Origin: Pomphorhynchus laevis
Taxonomy: Eukaryota; Acanthocephala; Palaeacanthocephala; Echinorhynchida; Pomphorhynchidae
Length of the DNA: 64,000 nt
NCBI GenBank assembly: GCA_012934845.2
Contig: WNNJ02001180.1
Coordinates: 310,001 to 374,000 of the forward strand
Reading direction: 5' to 3'
Position 1 is the stretch's first letter. Each line of letters begins with the position of its first letter. Below, in pieces: positions 24,110 through 35,099 of this stretch. Both the position numbers and the translations under genes were made by a program. Under the pieces are notes generated by a model that saw only the letters and a program-made list of their open reading frames with translations, was not told the DNA's origin and ran no database searches.

Positions 24110-25120
24110 TTTTTATTTTTATTTTTTAATTATTATTATTAGTTATTAGTATTACAAGTTATAGCCAAATGGCTGTTTTAACTGATCACATAAGAAAATA
24201 TGAAAAAAGAAAAGAAAAAAGTAAATAGCGGTTACATAATATTGTATACATCCAGAATGCCATGATCGTTAATCCAATGACGCAGTTGAACTTTAAATTG
24301 AGAGAAGTCCTTGGTACATGCTATTTCTCCTGGCAACGTGTTCCAGGCGTTTAATGCTCGATGTGAGAGCCTAGCCAAACTCACTACTTTACCGTGGGGA
24401 AACTTAAATAGTTTCAACGGGTGGCCACGATGCGTCTGAGAACAAACTTTAACATAGAACGAGGGAAACCCATCTATCCCGTTAACCATTCGCCATAATG
24501 CAACAAGGTCTAGATAATATAGCCTCTGACCCGAAGATGGTATCTTTAGAAATTCAAGCCGCTCACGAAATGAATATGATCCATTCATACACATTCGAGA
24601 ACCTCTACGAATGATTGACTCTAGTCTATTGATCTCTCACTTAGTGTACGGAAAAATTGCTTGCACGCAGTACTCTATATGCGGGCGAACAAGAGCGCAG
24701 TAAAGCCGTTTGAAGACGTATGAATTAATACGATTAAATGCATTTTTGACGCAATACATAGCTCACAAAGCCTTGCTATAGGCAAACTATGTATTTGACC
24801 GAGATTTCAATGTCCTATGCACCATGACACCCAGATCCCTATACTCCATGACGACATTAAGAATTGAAGTTCCTAGACGAAAACGACGGTCATCGCAACT
24901 CAGTCTTAATTTCACGTGGCCGCATTTGTCAACATTGATCTTCATACCAGTAGCCTCACTCCATCGGTATATTTCATTAAAGTCTTCCTGAAGGGAAATG
25001 CCAAGCGGATTAATATCATCTACAGACCATAGTTTGAAGTCAAAATTTTTAATTAAAAATAAAAATCTCGAAATATGATTATCCTCGGTTAAAATCCGAT
25101 TAAGCACATATGTATCTTAC
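24110..25120 (-). mobile_element. CR1-like LINE (family B), RT palm to 3' end
   Basis: The minus strand encodes GISLQEDFNEIYRWSEATGM and KCGHVKLRLSCDDRR (25107-24787). It continues past a stop into YSFRERLEFLKIPSSGQRLY, DLVALWRMVNGIDGFPS and LNAWNTLPGEIACTKDFSQF (24594-24232), the standard CR1 C-terminal order. The 3' UTR ends in an AT-rich tail around 24110-24160. It is 5'-truncated just after the YADD region. Confidence 0.8.
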
Positions 25121-25189
25121 TAATACCTTCCGTTATGCAAAATATGAGAACCAAAAAATGCGGTATTTAATTAAATATTTTCCAATAAC

Positions 25190-25800
25190 GGGAATGGTGA
25201 CACTGGCGTTACTGATTCGATAAATTTTGTATTCGCATGAAATTAAATGTTGATAAATACAAACTAGATGCTTTTAATTTCCATATCAGCCCAATTGTTA
25301 GACAAAATCGAGGAATGTAGTATATTCGACTCTGCCATTAAAGCACTTGCGAATACGATCGTGAAACCAGCTAATGCTGTTCATAGACGTCACCTCCTCT
25401 TTTGTACATTAAAACAGTCACACTATCAGAACGTGACACAGGATATCGAAAATTTGCAGACTCTTGCATGTCAGTGGCCATTTAAAGACGTGACAGCATT
25501 TAAGCTGTGCGATATATTGGTATGCGACTCATTCATCGCTGGTTTGTATTCGAACAAAATTCGGCAGCGTATACTTGCGCCCGACGGAATTGATAAACAA
25601 AAAGCATTCCAGATTGCAAGAACCATAGAATCCGCCCAAGCTCAAGTGATCACTTACCAACACCAGTCAGACTTTCAAGATAATGCCGTATCGAACAATG
25701 TTTACGCTACACATAAGGATTGTGATATGCTTGATGACAACGTTTTGACCGTAACTAGTTCATTCCAAATACAGAAACCGATGCTATTTTTGTGGAGGTA
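25190..25800 (+). mobile_element. Ty3/gypsy gag fossil
   Basis: Fossil gag piece of a Ty3/gypsy element. It has the family pattern of a VHRRHLLFCTLKQ-type motif, a KTLA-like helix (ENLQTLACQWPFKD), DSFIAGLYSNKIRQRILAPD and then AFQIARTIESAQAQ before the nucleic-acid-binding part. It ends within that region. Protease, RT and integrase do not follow. It may derive from the same family as the integrase fossil at 16863-18475. It is broken. Confidence 0.65.
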
Positions 25801-25807
25801 ACAAACA

Positions 25808-26030
25808 TCAACGTCATCAATATTGTCCATGTTAGCAATCAAATTAATTTTTGTTGTCCTTCCTCCCCTAATATATTTTGTAATTTAATTGGCCTTGGCC
25901 CTGCTTCTCTGTTGCTTTGAATATTAAGAACCGCTATGTGATTATATAATTATTCCTGATTACTCTTTGTGTATTCAAATACATGTCATAATATCTGTTA
26001 ATCAGGTCATAAAAATACTGAGTAATAAAT
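25808..26030. repeat. Duplicated block X, left part (paralogue of 37837-38030)
   Basis: Shares long words with 37837-38030, such as AATCAAATTAATTTTTGTTG, CCCCTAATATATTTT, TCTCTGTTGCTTTGAATATT and TCTGTTAATCAGGTCATAAA. No coding content. Confidence 0.8.
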
Positions 26031-27180
26031 ATTATCGTCTTATTGCTCGCTCTTTTATGGTTTCCATTTTCAGATCATTAGGTGGATTAAAAAATTTCTT
26101 ATCTTTGCGGTCATTCCAAGTAAGAGTTGATGGTGTTCTTTCAAAGAGCTATAGGGTGCTTTCCGGTGTACCTCAAGGATCTGCTATTGGTCATCTTCGT
26201 TTTGTCGTATTTCTTAATGGCTTGCTCCTGCGTTTAAATAGCCCTGTTTTAGCATATGCTGATGATTTAAAAATCTAGACTGCTGTTCGTACTCCTACCG
26301 ATTGTCAGTCACTACAGGATCACATGGACTGCCTTACTGAATGGTGTGAAGCCACTGAACTCATGTTAAACGTTGATAAATGTGTTTTGATGAGAATGGG
26401 GAAGGCTACTTCGTCGTTCCAGTATCACATTGGTAGTTAGTTATTAAATGAAGTTGAACACCATAAAGACTTAGATGTAATAATTCATCGCTCTCTTAAG
26501 ACACGATTGAATAGTGAGCACGCAAGGATAAAAGCAACTAGGGCATTGTACTACATCAAAAATAAATTTCTCAGACTGTCACCTCCAATGCTTAGTATCT
26601 TATTTTCTTCACTAGTCCGCCCTCATAAGGAGTACTGCATCCCTGCATGCTTTCCAACCACTAAGCGAGAATTGCTCGACTATGAGTAGGTACTGAAAAG
26701 AGGTTCAAGGATATGCTTTAGGGCTGGAACGTCCTACCCCATGCGGCTGCGTGCGCTAGGGATAAGCTCAATTCGTGACAGATTTGTTTTACTAGACTTG
26801 TCCTGCATTTGAACAATTGTAAACAAACTTGATGGCTTCCCCGCTAAAACCCTTGGATTGAGAAGTAGGACATTACGCGGTTACTCGAAATCGCTGTATA
26901 AGAGGCACCATTCTCAATTGTCTGCCAACTTTCGACTGTCACATCGCGCGCTCAACTTGTGGAATGTGTTGCCTGAGGAAGTCGTCACTGCTTCTTCGAT
27001 GAAGCACTTCAAGTGACTGTGCCTAGCATGGATGGAGAATCGACACTCACACTTCAACGGATATCTTGAATCCTGCTGATCCTGATTCTAACAATTTACT
27101 GAATTAATTTGTATTTTTTGATTAGGCAAATCAGCTTCCCAGGTAAAGCCTTGTGTTTAATAATAAAGAATCTCAAATAA
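26030..27180 (+). mobile_element. CR1-like LINE (family B), RT to 3' end
   Basis: It encodes a RT middle region (SFMVSIFRSLGGLKNFLSLR, VLSGVPQGSAIGH, LAYADDLKI) and, past several stops and shifts, TLTEWCEATELMLNVDKCVL, KTRLNSEHARIKATRALYYI and the CR1 C-terminal module to about 27080. The 3' UTR contains CAGCTTCCCAGGTAAAGCCT and an AATAATAAAG tail. It separates the two homologous parts of duplicated block X, so it inserted into that block. Confidence 0.75.
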
Positions 27181-27600
27181 TAATAAAGATTTAGCCAAGA
27201 TAATCAATTGCGATCTGTGAATTTTTACTTTGATTTCCTCTGATGCAACTTGTAAAGAGTCTTTGACTCACTGTGTTGTCTATATAATAAAAAACTCTCA
27301 AATTAAAAGAATCCGAATTATAGAAAATTTTAGTATATTAAGGTATTTACTTTTCTAAACGTGAAAATAGTGGATTTTAATAAGTGATATGATTTTTTCA
27401 TTTTCATTTATATTCACATTTCTTTTTACACCATATTTGTGTTCAATGTCTTTTATAAATGTGATATAATGTATTCTATTGATGTCTTAATGCCCATTAA
27501 AAGTTTGACCTTATGTCCGTTATAGTGCTGTTAGGCTTCCAGTATTCGTCTTTGAGTTTTAAGGTTGGTATTTAAACTCGAATAGGAACAGTAAGGATAT
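27180..27600. repeat. Duplicated block X, right part (paralogue of 38545-38975)
   Basis: Begins with the last ORF2 codons of CR1 family C (GATTTAGCCAAGATAATC) and its 3' flank. It continues with words shared with 38580-38975, for instance ACACCATATTTGTGTTCAAT, GTTAGGCTTCCAGTATTCGT and GTATTTAAACTCGAATAG. Confidence 0.8.
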
Positions 27601-27645
27601 ATTTATTTCGAGTGGCAAATGCATGCCAACGGCGCGCTTACCAAG
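27600..27645 (-). mobile_element. L2-family tail-only copy
   Basis: GAGTGGCAAATGCATGCCAA, a short loop and CGCGCTTACCAAGCCCACTA is the complement of the L2 3' hairpin. No ORF2 sequence is attached. It has the same junction with gypsy terminal minisatellite as 18471-18540. Confidence 0.6.
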
Positions 27646-27930
27646 CCCACTAATAATAAGTTAGCAGAAGAGTTCAGTGTATATATTCAGTCCGTTCGTT
27701 AATATTGTTTGTTCAGTTAGATCGTTCAGTTCATTCGTTCAGGCCGTTCGTTCAGGCCGTCCGTTCAGACCGTTTGTTCATACCGTTCATAAATCCCGTT
27801 CGTTTAGGCCGATCATTTAGTATGTTTATTTAGTCCATGCATTCAGTTCGTCCAATTGATAAACTTGTCTTGCTTATACTATCCTCCTCCTTTCTCAGCA
27901 CGGGCTTGGTACCGGCTATTGGCGGAGATG
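27646..27930 (-). mobile_element. Ty3/gypsy terminal (LTR-like) fossil with minisatellite
   Basis: Inverted counterpart of 18190-18475. The minisatellite (TCAGTCCGTTCGTTAAT-like units), GATAAACTTGTCTTGCTTAT and a pyrimidine-rich tract complementary to the purine tract at 18226-18241 occur in the same order. It is a fragment with no protein part attached. Its age looks similar to the integrase fossil. Confidence 0.55.
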
Positions 27931-28598
27931 ATGTTGATTTAGAAGCCTTTATAGTCAATTTTTACTGTTTAGATGACGCATATTTTTATGAAATTGTGAG
28001 TGTGCCCGCATAACTATATTTTATATTATGCCTTAATATTTTGATATTTCAGCTAAATCACATGATAGTACGTGAAGTGTTTAGTTATTTCTTTGCACTG
28101 ACGTTTTATAAGCAAATCAGTTAAATTCCAACAACCTGTAATCTATAAACTTATCTCTATTAAGTGAACATTTCCGAGCTAGTTAGATGTTTTAATCTGT
28201 TTAAAACTCCTTTTTTAATTTATGAATTTTTATATGCAGCTAACCGTTCCTAATGATTATTATTGCATTTCTATTAAACCTTAATTCGTGCCCCACACTT
28301 ATCAGCAGTCCAGGTTGAATGATTTTGCATTAACAGTACTTTTTAATAATAGCGGCCTTGACCGCATTGTATATTCGAAAGCCGCAAATATTGTCAGTTA
28401 ATTAAATGCTTTTAATCCTAAATCACGGTATCATCAGCTCTTACGACATAATGTTTTTAAACCAATAAACCAAGTTTCTTTATATTTGAATCCTCTTAGT
28501 AAATACATTTATTTATGATGTAATTAGAATTTCGAACAGAAATATATTCATTTATGATGTAATGATAAAATATAGGCACTATATGTTATATATATATA
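27931..28598. other. AT-rich intergenic sequence
   Basis: No gene recognised. Near 28501-28565 the word ATTTATGATGTAAT is directly repeated. Confidence 0.4.
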
Positions 28599-28650
28599 TA
28601 GTTTAAAGAAATACCAGGAATACATGTATTCCTGGTATTTCTTTAAACTA
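28599..28650. repeat. Perfect 52-bp palindrome
   Basis: Every base from 28599 to 28624 pairs with 28650 back to 28625, with no spacer (centre TACA|TGTA). The half-word is AAAGAAATACCAGGAATACA. It lies between a short TA run (28588-28600) and the long TA microsatellite. Confidence 0.95.
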
Positions 28651-28697
28651 ATATCAATCTGCATCCAATATGGATCCCAGGCGACGGTATTCAAACG

Positions 28698-28700
<3 letters not shown>

Positions 28701-28788
<88 letters not shown>
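28701..28788. repeat. (TA)n microsatellite
   Basis: About 44 uninterrupted TA units directly left of the first 260-bp repeat. The length in an assembly should be treated as approximate. Confidence 0.95.
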
Positions 28789-28791
<3 letters not shown>

Positions 28792-29397
28792 AGGCTATGC
28801 CCATGCTACTACGTTAGCAAATTCTCGGAGATGCCTTTTAAATATATCACAAGGCAGCCGAAACGACTGATGGTAGTTCACCCTACTGATGAGTGCTGCC
28901 GGCTACTATCAGATCGTCTAGGAGTGATAAGGAAGTCTGCTCTGCATGTAATCGAACTCCGGTTTTTGGCAAAATTTACAATTATGAAACTGAAGCTTTT
29001 TAGCTCCCGGAGCACAGTTTTACACATTCTACGATTAAATTATAAAAACGTATCCGACAAAGGGATCCTGTGAGAAAGCAAGCAGCGACAGCAATTAAAA
29101 TTCCTGCCGAATAAAATTAGGATGATCCGGAAAGCACGTTGTTAGTTTAAAGAGGCTATGCCCATGCTACTACGTTAGCAAATTTTCGGAGATGCCTTTT
29201 AAATATATCACAAAGCAGCCGAAACGACTGATGGTAGTTCACCCTACTGATGAGTGCTGCCGGCTACTATCAGATCGTCTAGGAGTGATAAGGAAGTCTG
29301 CTCTGCATGTAATCGAACTCCGGTTTTTGGCAAAATTTACAATTATGAAACTGAAGCTTTTTAGCTCCCGGAGCACAGTTTTACACATTCTACGATT

Positions 29398-29404
<7 letters not shown>
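28788..29404. repeat. Direct repeat pair, about 260 bp, offset 361 bp
   Basis: The block from AAAGAGGCTATGCCCATGCT to CATTCTACGATTAAATTATA occurs at 28788-29046 and 29149-29404 with very few differences. A 100-bp spacer lies between them. Copy 2 runs directly into a second (TA)n. The block has a 60-codon open frame (QPKRLMVVHPTDECC, then LGVIRKSALHVIELRFLAKF) that I cannot assign, and it may be non-coding. Confidence 0.9.

Positions 29405-29442
<38 letters not shown>
29402..29442. repeat. (TA)n microsatellite, second tract
   Basis: About 20 TA units directly after the second 260-bp repeat. Confidence 0.9.
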
Positions 29443-29445
<3 letters not shown>

Positions 29446-29789
29446 ATATAAATTATATAATCCTCTCATCTCTCATAAAAGTATATATTATGTTTATACA
29501 CATTCAACAGTTACTCGCACTATATGTTCATTTCTATATATTAAACAAGCAAATATTTTCCAGTGCCTATATGACAATCTCGGATTTAAATTCTAAATGA
29601 AATAATTTATATTTAATCTTCACAATATATGCTTCTAATGCATATCATTTATTTACTTGTGCATTTTCAACAATTTACTACACAACAATACATTAACCTA
29701 ATATTTTGCATCCTATATTCTATCTTTATAACACGCTTGCTGAATATATACAATTCATCACATGTATCTCATATGTCTCAAGCCTACGG
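29443..29789. other. AT-rich spacer
   Basis: No gene recognised. Confidence 0.4.
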
Positions 29790-32700
29790 GGAATATTACT
29801 ATGAATAAAACTGCTAATTACACACATAGACTTAGATCTAGGAATGCTCCTGATAGAGATCGATCGGTTCTTTTGGCAAACGTATCTTAATCTATTTTAG
29901 AGAATTCTCAAGAACGACTCAAAGACGATATAGGGAGTCTTAGGTCGATATTATCACATGTTCTATGTTATTGTGACTCTGAAGTGGTTGGGAGCATGAG
30001 ATTAGTTGCTCTGTTCAGACTGGGTAAGAGTAGTCTTCCCAATGACCATCCGCGTCTTCTTAAGGCCGTCTTTTGTGAACAATGCTGAGTTAATCCTTCA
30101 TAATTCATTTTGCCTTAAAGGATCAAACGTTCGGCTCTTGAAGGATCTTGATCCTACGGAGCGTAAGAGGCACATTGCGACTAGGAAAGAACTTAAGGAT
30201 CGTGTTGCTCTTGGTGAAACCAACTTGCATGTTAAAAATTTTCGGGTGGTGAGGCCACGAATAATAATTGTATGGAGCCCTTTAGTTTTGTCGCCTAGCG
30301 CAGATTCACAGATGTCGGAGAGCGCTCTCATATAGGTCATTGCTGACTATATGATTTGGAATCTGATCTATTCAGACAATGCGTGGAAATACTATTTGGA
30401 GTGATAAAAAACAGAGCTGTAATATACTATACTGCAATATCCGTAGTATAAAGCGTAAAATAGATGAACTGAGATTTCGTGTTGACCAAAACAAGCCTAA
30501 TATAGTCGGAATTAGCGAATATTGACTGCACGGTGATGTAGTTGATGGCGAGATTTCCATACATGGTTATACGCTCTTTCGAAGGGACCGGGCAGGTGAT
30601 ATAGGTGGATGAGTGGTACTTTATGTACGTAATGATGTCAATATTACATTTTTGCATTCTTCCTCTGGTAAAGTCGAGAGTTTGTGGGGTCTGATTAGAT
30701 TTCCTAATGCAGCGCCAGTTGCAATTGGGGTAGTGTATCGTACACCTTTGGCTGCCACGAGTAGGCTTATTGACGAGTTAGAATATTATACTCTAAACAA
30801 TACTAGTACGTTAGTGATTAGTGACTTCAATATGCCTAGTGTTAATTGGAATACATATACAGCGCTCTCTAGTTGTGATGGTGAGTCTAGTGCTCTTTTA
30901 GAAAGTATCACTTACTGTGGTCTTAGTCAACATGTTTGCAGTAACACTCGTTTTGCAAAGGACAATAGTTCTCTTTTGGATATTTGCTTATGCTCTAATA
31001 GTCAGATTGTTAGCAGCGTTCAGCTTGAAACACCGATTGGACTATCGGATCATTGCCTGGTAGTTGCTAAGTTAAGATTCTCTTCGAGGGTAAGTGGAGA
31101 TATTAGTGATAAACGAGAGGTTAATGTTTTTAAGACTGGTATCGCTGCAGTCTCCTTACTGTTATCGAAAGTATAGTGGCTAAACCCTAATCTCGTAGGT
31201 GTACACGAAGCATGGCAACAATTTCGAGAGACTATGTACTTCTTAATAGTGAAATATTCTCCTCTAAGATATGTGGGTTGCCGTAAGCAGGCGCCTTGAT
31301 TTGATTATGAATTGCGATCTGCTTGGAAAACTCGTAACTCAGTGTTTAGAGATTTTAAGGATGGTCAATGTGCATATGATGATTACAAGGACTCAAGAAA
31401 TTTGTTTAATGCTTTGAAAAAGCAAAAACGATTTGCGTTTGAGAAATCTCTAGCAAAGCGATGCTTGTATAATGTGAGATCACTTTTCAGGTATGTGCCC
31501 GGTCGTAGAGCACCTAAATCTTTGATTGTTCAGCATTTTGACGACTTTACTGTTGATGTACTCTCGGAGCGTTTTTCTGCGCACTATGTAGCCGTGGTAG
31601 AGCATGAGAATATTCCCCGAGTAGAACAGCAATACACTCTTGTGTCATTTGCTTCACCTGTCACCTGTCTTGATTTTGACATTTCCAAAATGATCTTGCC
31701 TGGGGACGTTTATAAAGAATTATGTCGCCTAAAATCATCCAACTCCAAGGGTCCCGACTTGCTTCCTTCTGTTTCTCTACTTAGCTTGGCTAGCTCGATA
31801 TTTGGTCCGTCGTGTGACTTATTTAGACAGCCTATTCTTAATTGTGCTCTTCCGAATGTCTGAAAGCAGTCTGTAATCCATCCGATTTTCAAAGGAGGTG
31901 CTCGCTCATCGGTTGATAATTATAGGCCAATCAGTATAACTTGTGTATGCTGTCGAATTTTGGAAAAGCTTGTGCATGATTTTATGGTTGATTTCTTCAG
32001 TAGGAATAATGTATTAGATCCTGAGCAGCACTGGTTCAGAAAGGGTCACTCTACTGTCTCCAATTTGCTCTTTGCTCACTGTTCCTGGTCAGAAAACAAG
32101 ACGAATTATGTAGATACCGACATCATATTTTTCGATTTTTCAAAAGCGTTTGATCGAGTTGATCATGACCTGCTTCTTATGAAACTGACAAACACAGGAC
32201 TTCCTATTGCTCTTGTTAATTGGATCAGGGCCTTTCTGCACCAACGAAGCTTCATAGTGCGTGTTGATAATACACTATCGTCGGTTAGGCCTGATCACAT
32301 TGGTGTTCCTCAGGGATCCGTTTTAGGTCCACTGTTATTCAGTATATATGTAAATGATTTACCTGCAACCATTTGCTCGTCAGTGCTATTGTATGCTGAT
32401 GACTTATAGATTTGCAGGGGTGTTTACTCGAGTAATGATATTAGCATTTTACAGAGAGATATTGATAGGGTCGAGTTATGGGCGGCGAGCAACAAGCTTG
32501 TGATGAATGTCACCAAATGCAAACACATGCGTGTTCTGGGTAAAGTTGTAAAGTCCCCGTCTGCAGTTCAATACACTTATTGTGGTCGTCAAATAGATAG
32601 TGTTGTAAGCCATAAAGATTTGGGAGTGTTGATTGACCACAACCTGAGAACTGCCCCACATACCGCTCTTGCATGTGCCAATGCTAATATAATAGTAGGG

Positions 32701-33305
32701 GTCATTAGGCGCACATTCTTAACTCTTGATCCGGTTGCTCTTTGGCCTCTAATTTTGGCTCACGTTCTGAGCCGGTTGTTGTATGCGGCCCCTTGTGTAT
32801 ACCCATGCACAGTTGGGGAACACTTGATCTCTGAGAGAGTGCTTCGTCGTGCAACAAAGTTGGCGCCGATCTTGGCGCAAATGCCCTATGAGTGTCGTTT
32901 GCAATGTCTTAAGCTTGAGACAGTTTCTTGGATCCATCAGTATATCGATATGAAAATGGTGTGGCGAGTTCTTCGTTCTTCAAATCATTCTCTTCGGGTG
33001 TGTTTACAACTGCGACAGTCAGCATTCCTTCGCGGACACAGTTTGACTTTGAGCCGGAATTTAGTGAAAAAGTCCCGGTGTATACAATTTCAACGAAGAG
33101 TAGTTGGACTTTGGAACAAACTGGATGGAGAGACTGTTTCCTGCAGTGGTGCCTCAGCATTCAAGTCCGGATTACGGATGGATCCTGCTATGCGCAAGGA
33201 AGTGTTCCCCTATAGATGTGAACAGTTTTTATGATTTTGTTGATTTTTATTTCATGTGAACCGGCTATTTAAGCGCCTGCTTGTAAGCCGTTGAAACAAT
33301 AATAA
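29790..33305 (+). mobile_element. CR1-like LINE (family A), ORF1 C-terminal part plus complete ORF2
   Basis: The ORF1 remnant (from 29801) has an RRM-like stretch, VALFRLGKSSLPNDHPRLLK, then GSNVRLLKDLDPTERKRHIA and LHVKNFRVVRPR. ORF2 follows with an APE endonuclease (30420-31100; LYCNIRSIKRKIDELRF, VISDFNMPSVNW, GLSDHCLVVAKL) and RT (31700-32410; FFDFSKAFDRVDHDLLLMKL, GVPQGSVLGPLLFSIYVNDL, LLYADDL). A 244-codon frame (32500-33234) covers thumb and C-terminal module (LRGHSLTLSRNLVKKSRCIQ, RRVVGLWNKLDGE). A handful of stops and shifts break ORF2. The 3' UTR ends in a hairpin-like GAACCGGCTATTTAAGCGCC, TGTAAGCCGTTGAAAC and an AATAAT tail near 33305. This is the most complete CR1 copy in the window. 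Confidence 0.9.
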
Positions 33306-33803
33306 TATCTGATTTTTACGTCATAAAATAAAGTAAATATTTTTGTTTAATGAAAATGAAAAAAAATATTTCATTTTTTATAAAATGAAATATTTTGAAT
33401 TTATTTTTTATTTAATTAAATAAATAATGATAATATTTTGATCACCTGTGCTGCAACAATGACAAAAGAATTGCAGAACAATTAGGTTTAAAGCACTAGT
33501 TTAGAGAAACTTGGTATCAAAATTTATTGTTCATTTAGTGGTCACAAAATTTAGTGTTCACAAGGAAATCATTTTTGTCCTGCAATCGTTTTTATTCTTT
33601 ATTCGAATGATGTTTTATTCTAACTGTTGTAGAAATTCTAAACGGTAAAATAACATATGACGATTATTAACATTATAAATACGGAAAATATATTACGTAA
33701 AAATCGGCATTTCTTGTAATAAGCTTATCTTTAGTGGTTGCTAAAAGTAAAAAAAGTAGTACTAAACGTATCATTACTATATTCTAAATTACAAGGAGTT
33801 CGT
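33306..33803. other. AT-rich intergenic sequence
   Basis: No gene recognised. Confidence 0.4.
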
Positions 33804-34016
33804 ATGCCGATCACTCCAATGACATTTATCATTAACATAATCATAAAAATAGTTATAAACTTGCTCATCGTATTGTTGTCCGGGTTTTACTTTTATAGAA
33901 CATTGAAATGCATTTTTGATGAGACAAAAAGCGCCAATTGTACCGAGTATCAATTTAAAGCGATACAGTCAGATAAAACATTTCAATTTATCAATAAAAT
34001 ATTGCAATACAATTAA
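33804..34016 (+). CDS. Hypothetical 70-residue protein with one predicted membrane segment
   Basis: The frame begins with ATG at 33804; the open frame extends 22 codons further upstream but without ATG. Residues about 7-31 (TFIINIIIKIVINLLIVLLS onwards) form a strongly hydrophobic stretch that would span a membrane. A polar tail with two cysteines (CIFDETKSANCTEY) follows. I recognise no family. AT-rich DNA readily produces hydrophobic I/L/F-rich frames, so this may be chance. Confidence 0.25.
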   Translation: MPITPMTFIINIIIKIVINLLIVLLSGFYFYRTLKCIFDETKSANCTEYQFKAIQSDKTFQFINKILQYN

Positions 34017-35044
34017 TACTTATTTTGAATAATCTTTGGAGGCATATTACTATCTCTATTGCTTAGATAATGTAATAATTATACTTCAATATTAAAATAA
34101 ATAATTCAAATAAAATACAATAAAAAATAAAGTTGCTACTGATATTAGAGATCTCAACCAAACGAAAATGCTTCAGCTCATCCACATCATCAGGCATTCT
34201 TCCTTTTGTGTCGTGGCCAAAACTCTCACGGCGTTTCCTCGCTAAACGCCCAAGCTAATTTTCTGAAATAGGTAGAACGTTGAAAGAGAGTATCATGTCG
34301 CTCTCTTGAGGCAGCGTCCAATATCTCCATTGAGAGACAGCTCGGACTCGCTAAGCGCTCTATGCATTTTGACTTCAAAATGGGAGGGAATAATGAGACT
34401 GGTAAAGGTCGCGAAATTTCTGTCGCTTTCCGTTCCTCTGTCGATATGGCTGCACCTATTGCTTGTTGTGGCGCGTGCCCGACGTTGATGACTGCCATAG
34501 TGTCTACGCAAGTTGCATCTCACAGGAGACATTTGCCTTGGAACCAGGAAAAACAGTCACTCTATTGAGCAGACGTCTGTCTAACATTCATTGATTGGGC
34601 GGCTCCAGAATGTTGGAGGCGTTGACAGTAGTTAAAGCGCGGCTGATAACGCTATTTATTTCAGCATGCTTCGGATATCGACCCGTTGGCCAAAAAATTC
34701 AATATTTTAACCGTGAAGAAATAAATATAATTATAAGTATATATGTTTATAATAAATTATACTAATAATTAAAAAGAGACAATCGAGTACATTCTACAAG
34801 AACAATCAAATTTTACCATCAAATAAGAAACAATTTCAAATTATTTTACGTTGCTTTGATTTAAAATTCGTACTAAGTAGTTTCATTTTGAGTGAATATT
34901 TATTTTTTATAAACGGCTATGACTACCAACAAGGACTGATTTGTTAGATCTATTTAATAAATAAAATATTATAATTATAAAAAATAATTATAATTATAAT
35001 AATATTATAATTATTTAAAATATTAACTATTATATTTTCTTTTT
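34017..35044. other. Intergenic sequence with a GC-richer island at about 34150-34700
   Basis: The island has overlapping frames on both strands: 34226-34498 minus with STEERKATEISRPLPVSLFP, and 34362-34568 plus with MGGNNETGKGREISVAFRSS. I recognise neither, and at least one must be a shadow. The composition differs sharply from the AT-rich flanks. It could be an unrecognised transposon, a promoter region or an exon fragment. Confidence 0.25.
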
Positions 35045-35098
35045 TTCTGCAGTGAACCAGCTAATTAAGCCATGTTTCATGTGCTGTTGAAACATTAA
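35045..35098 (+). mobile_element. CR1-A tail-only copy
   Basis: GTGAACCAGCTAATTAAGCC and TGTGCTGTTGAAACATTAA resemble the 3' end of the CR1-A copy at 33256-33300. No coding sequence precedes it. CR1-B starts directly behind it. Confidence 0.5.
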
Positions 35099-35099
35099 C

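Noticed and set aside
28880-28960. CTGATGAG word as a possible further hammerhead
   Set aside because: No GAAA follows at stem II distance and no flanking stems can be drawn.
28624-29073. 149-codon frame beginning in the palindrome and running through a YIYIYI tract
   Set aside because: Most of it is translation of the (TA)n microsatellite; only the non-TA part could be meaningful and it has no recognised domain.
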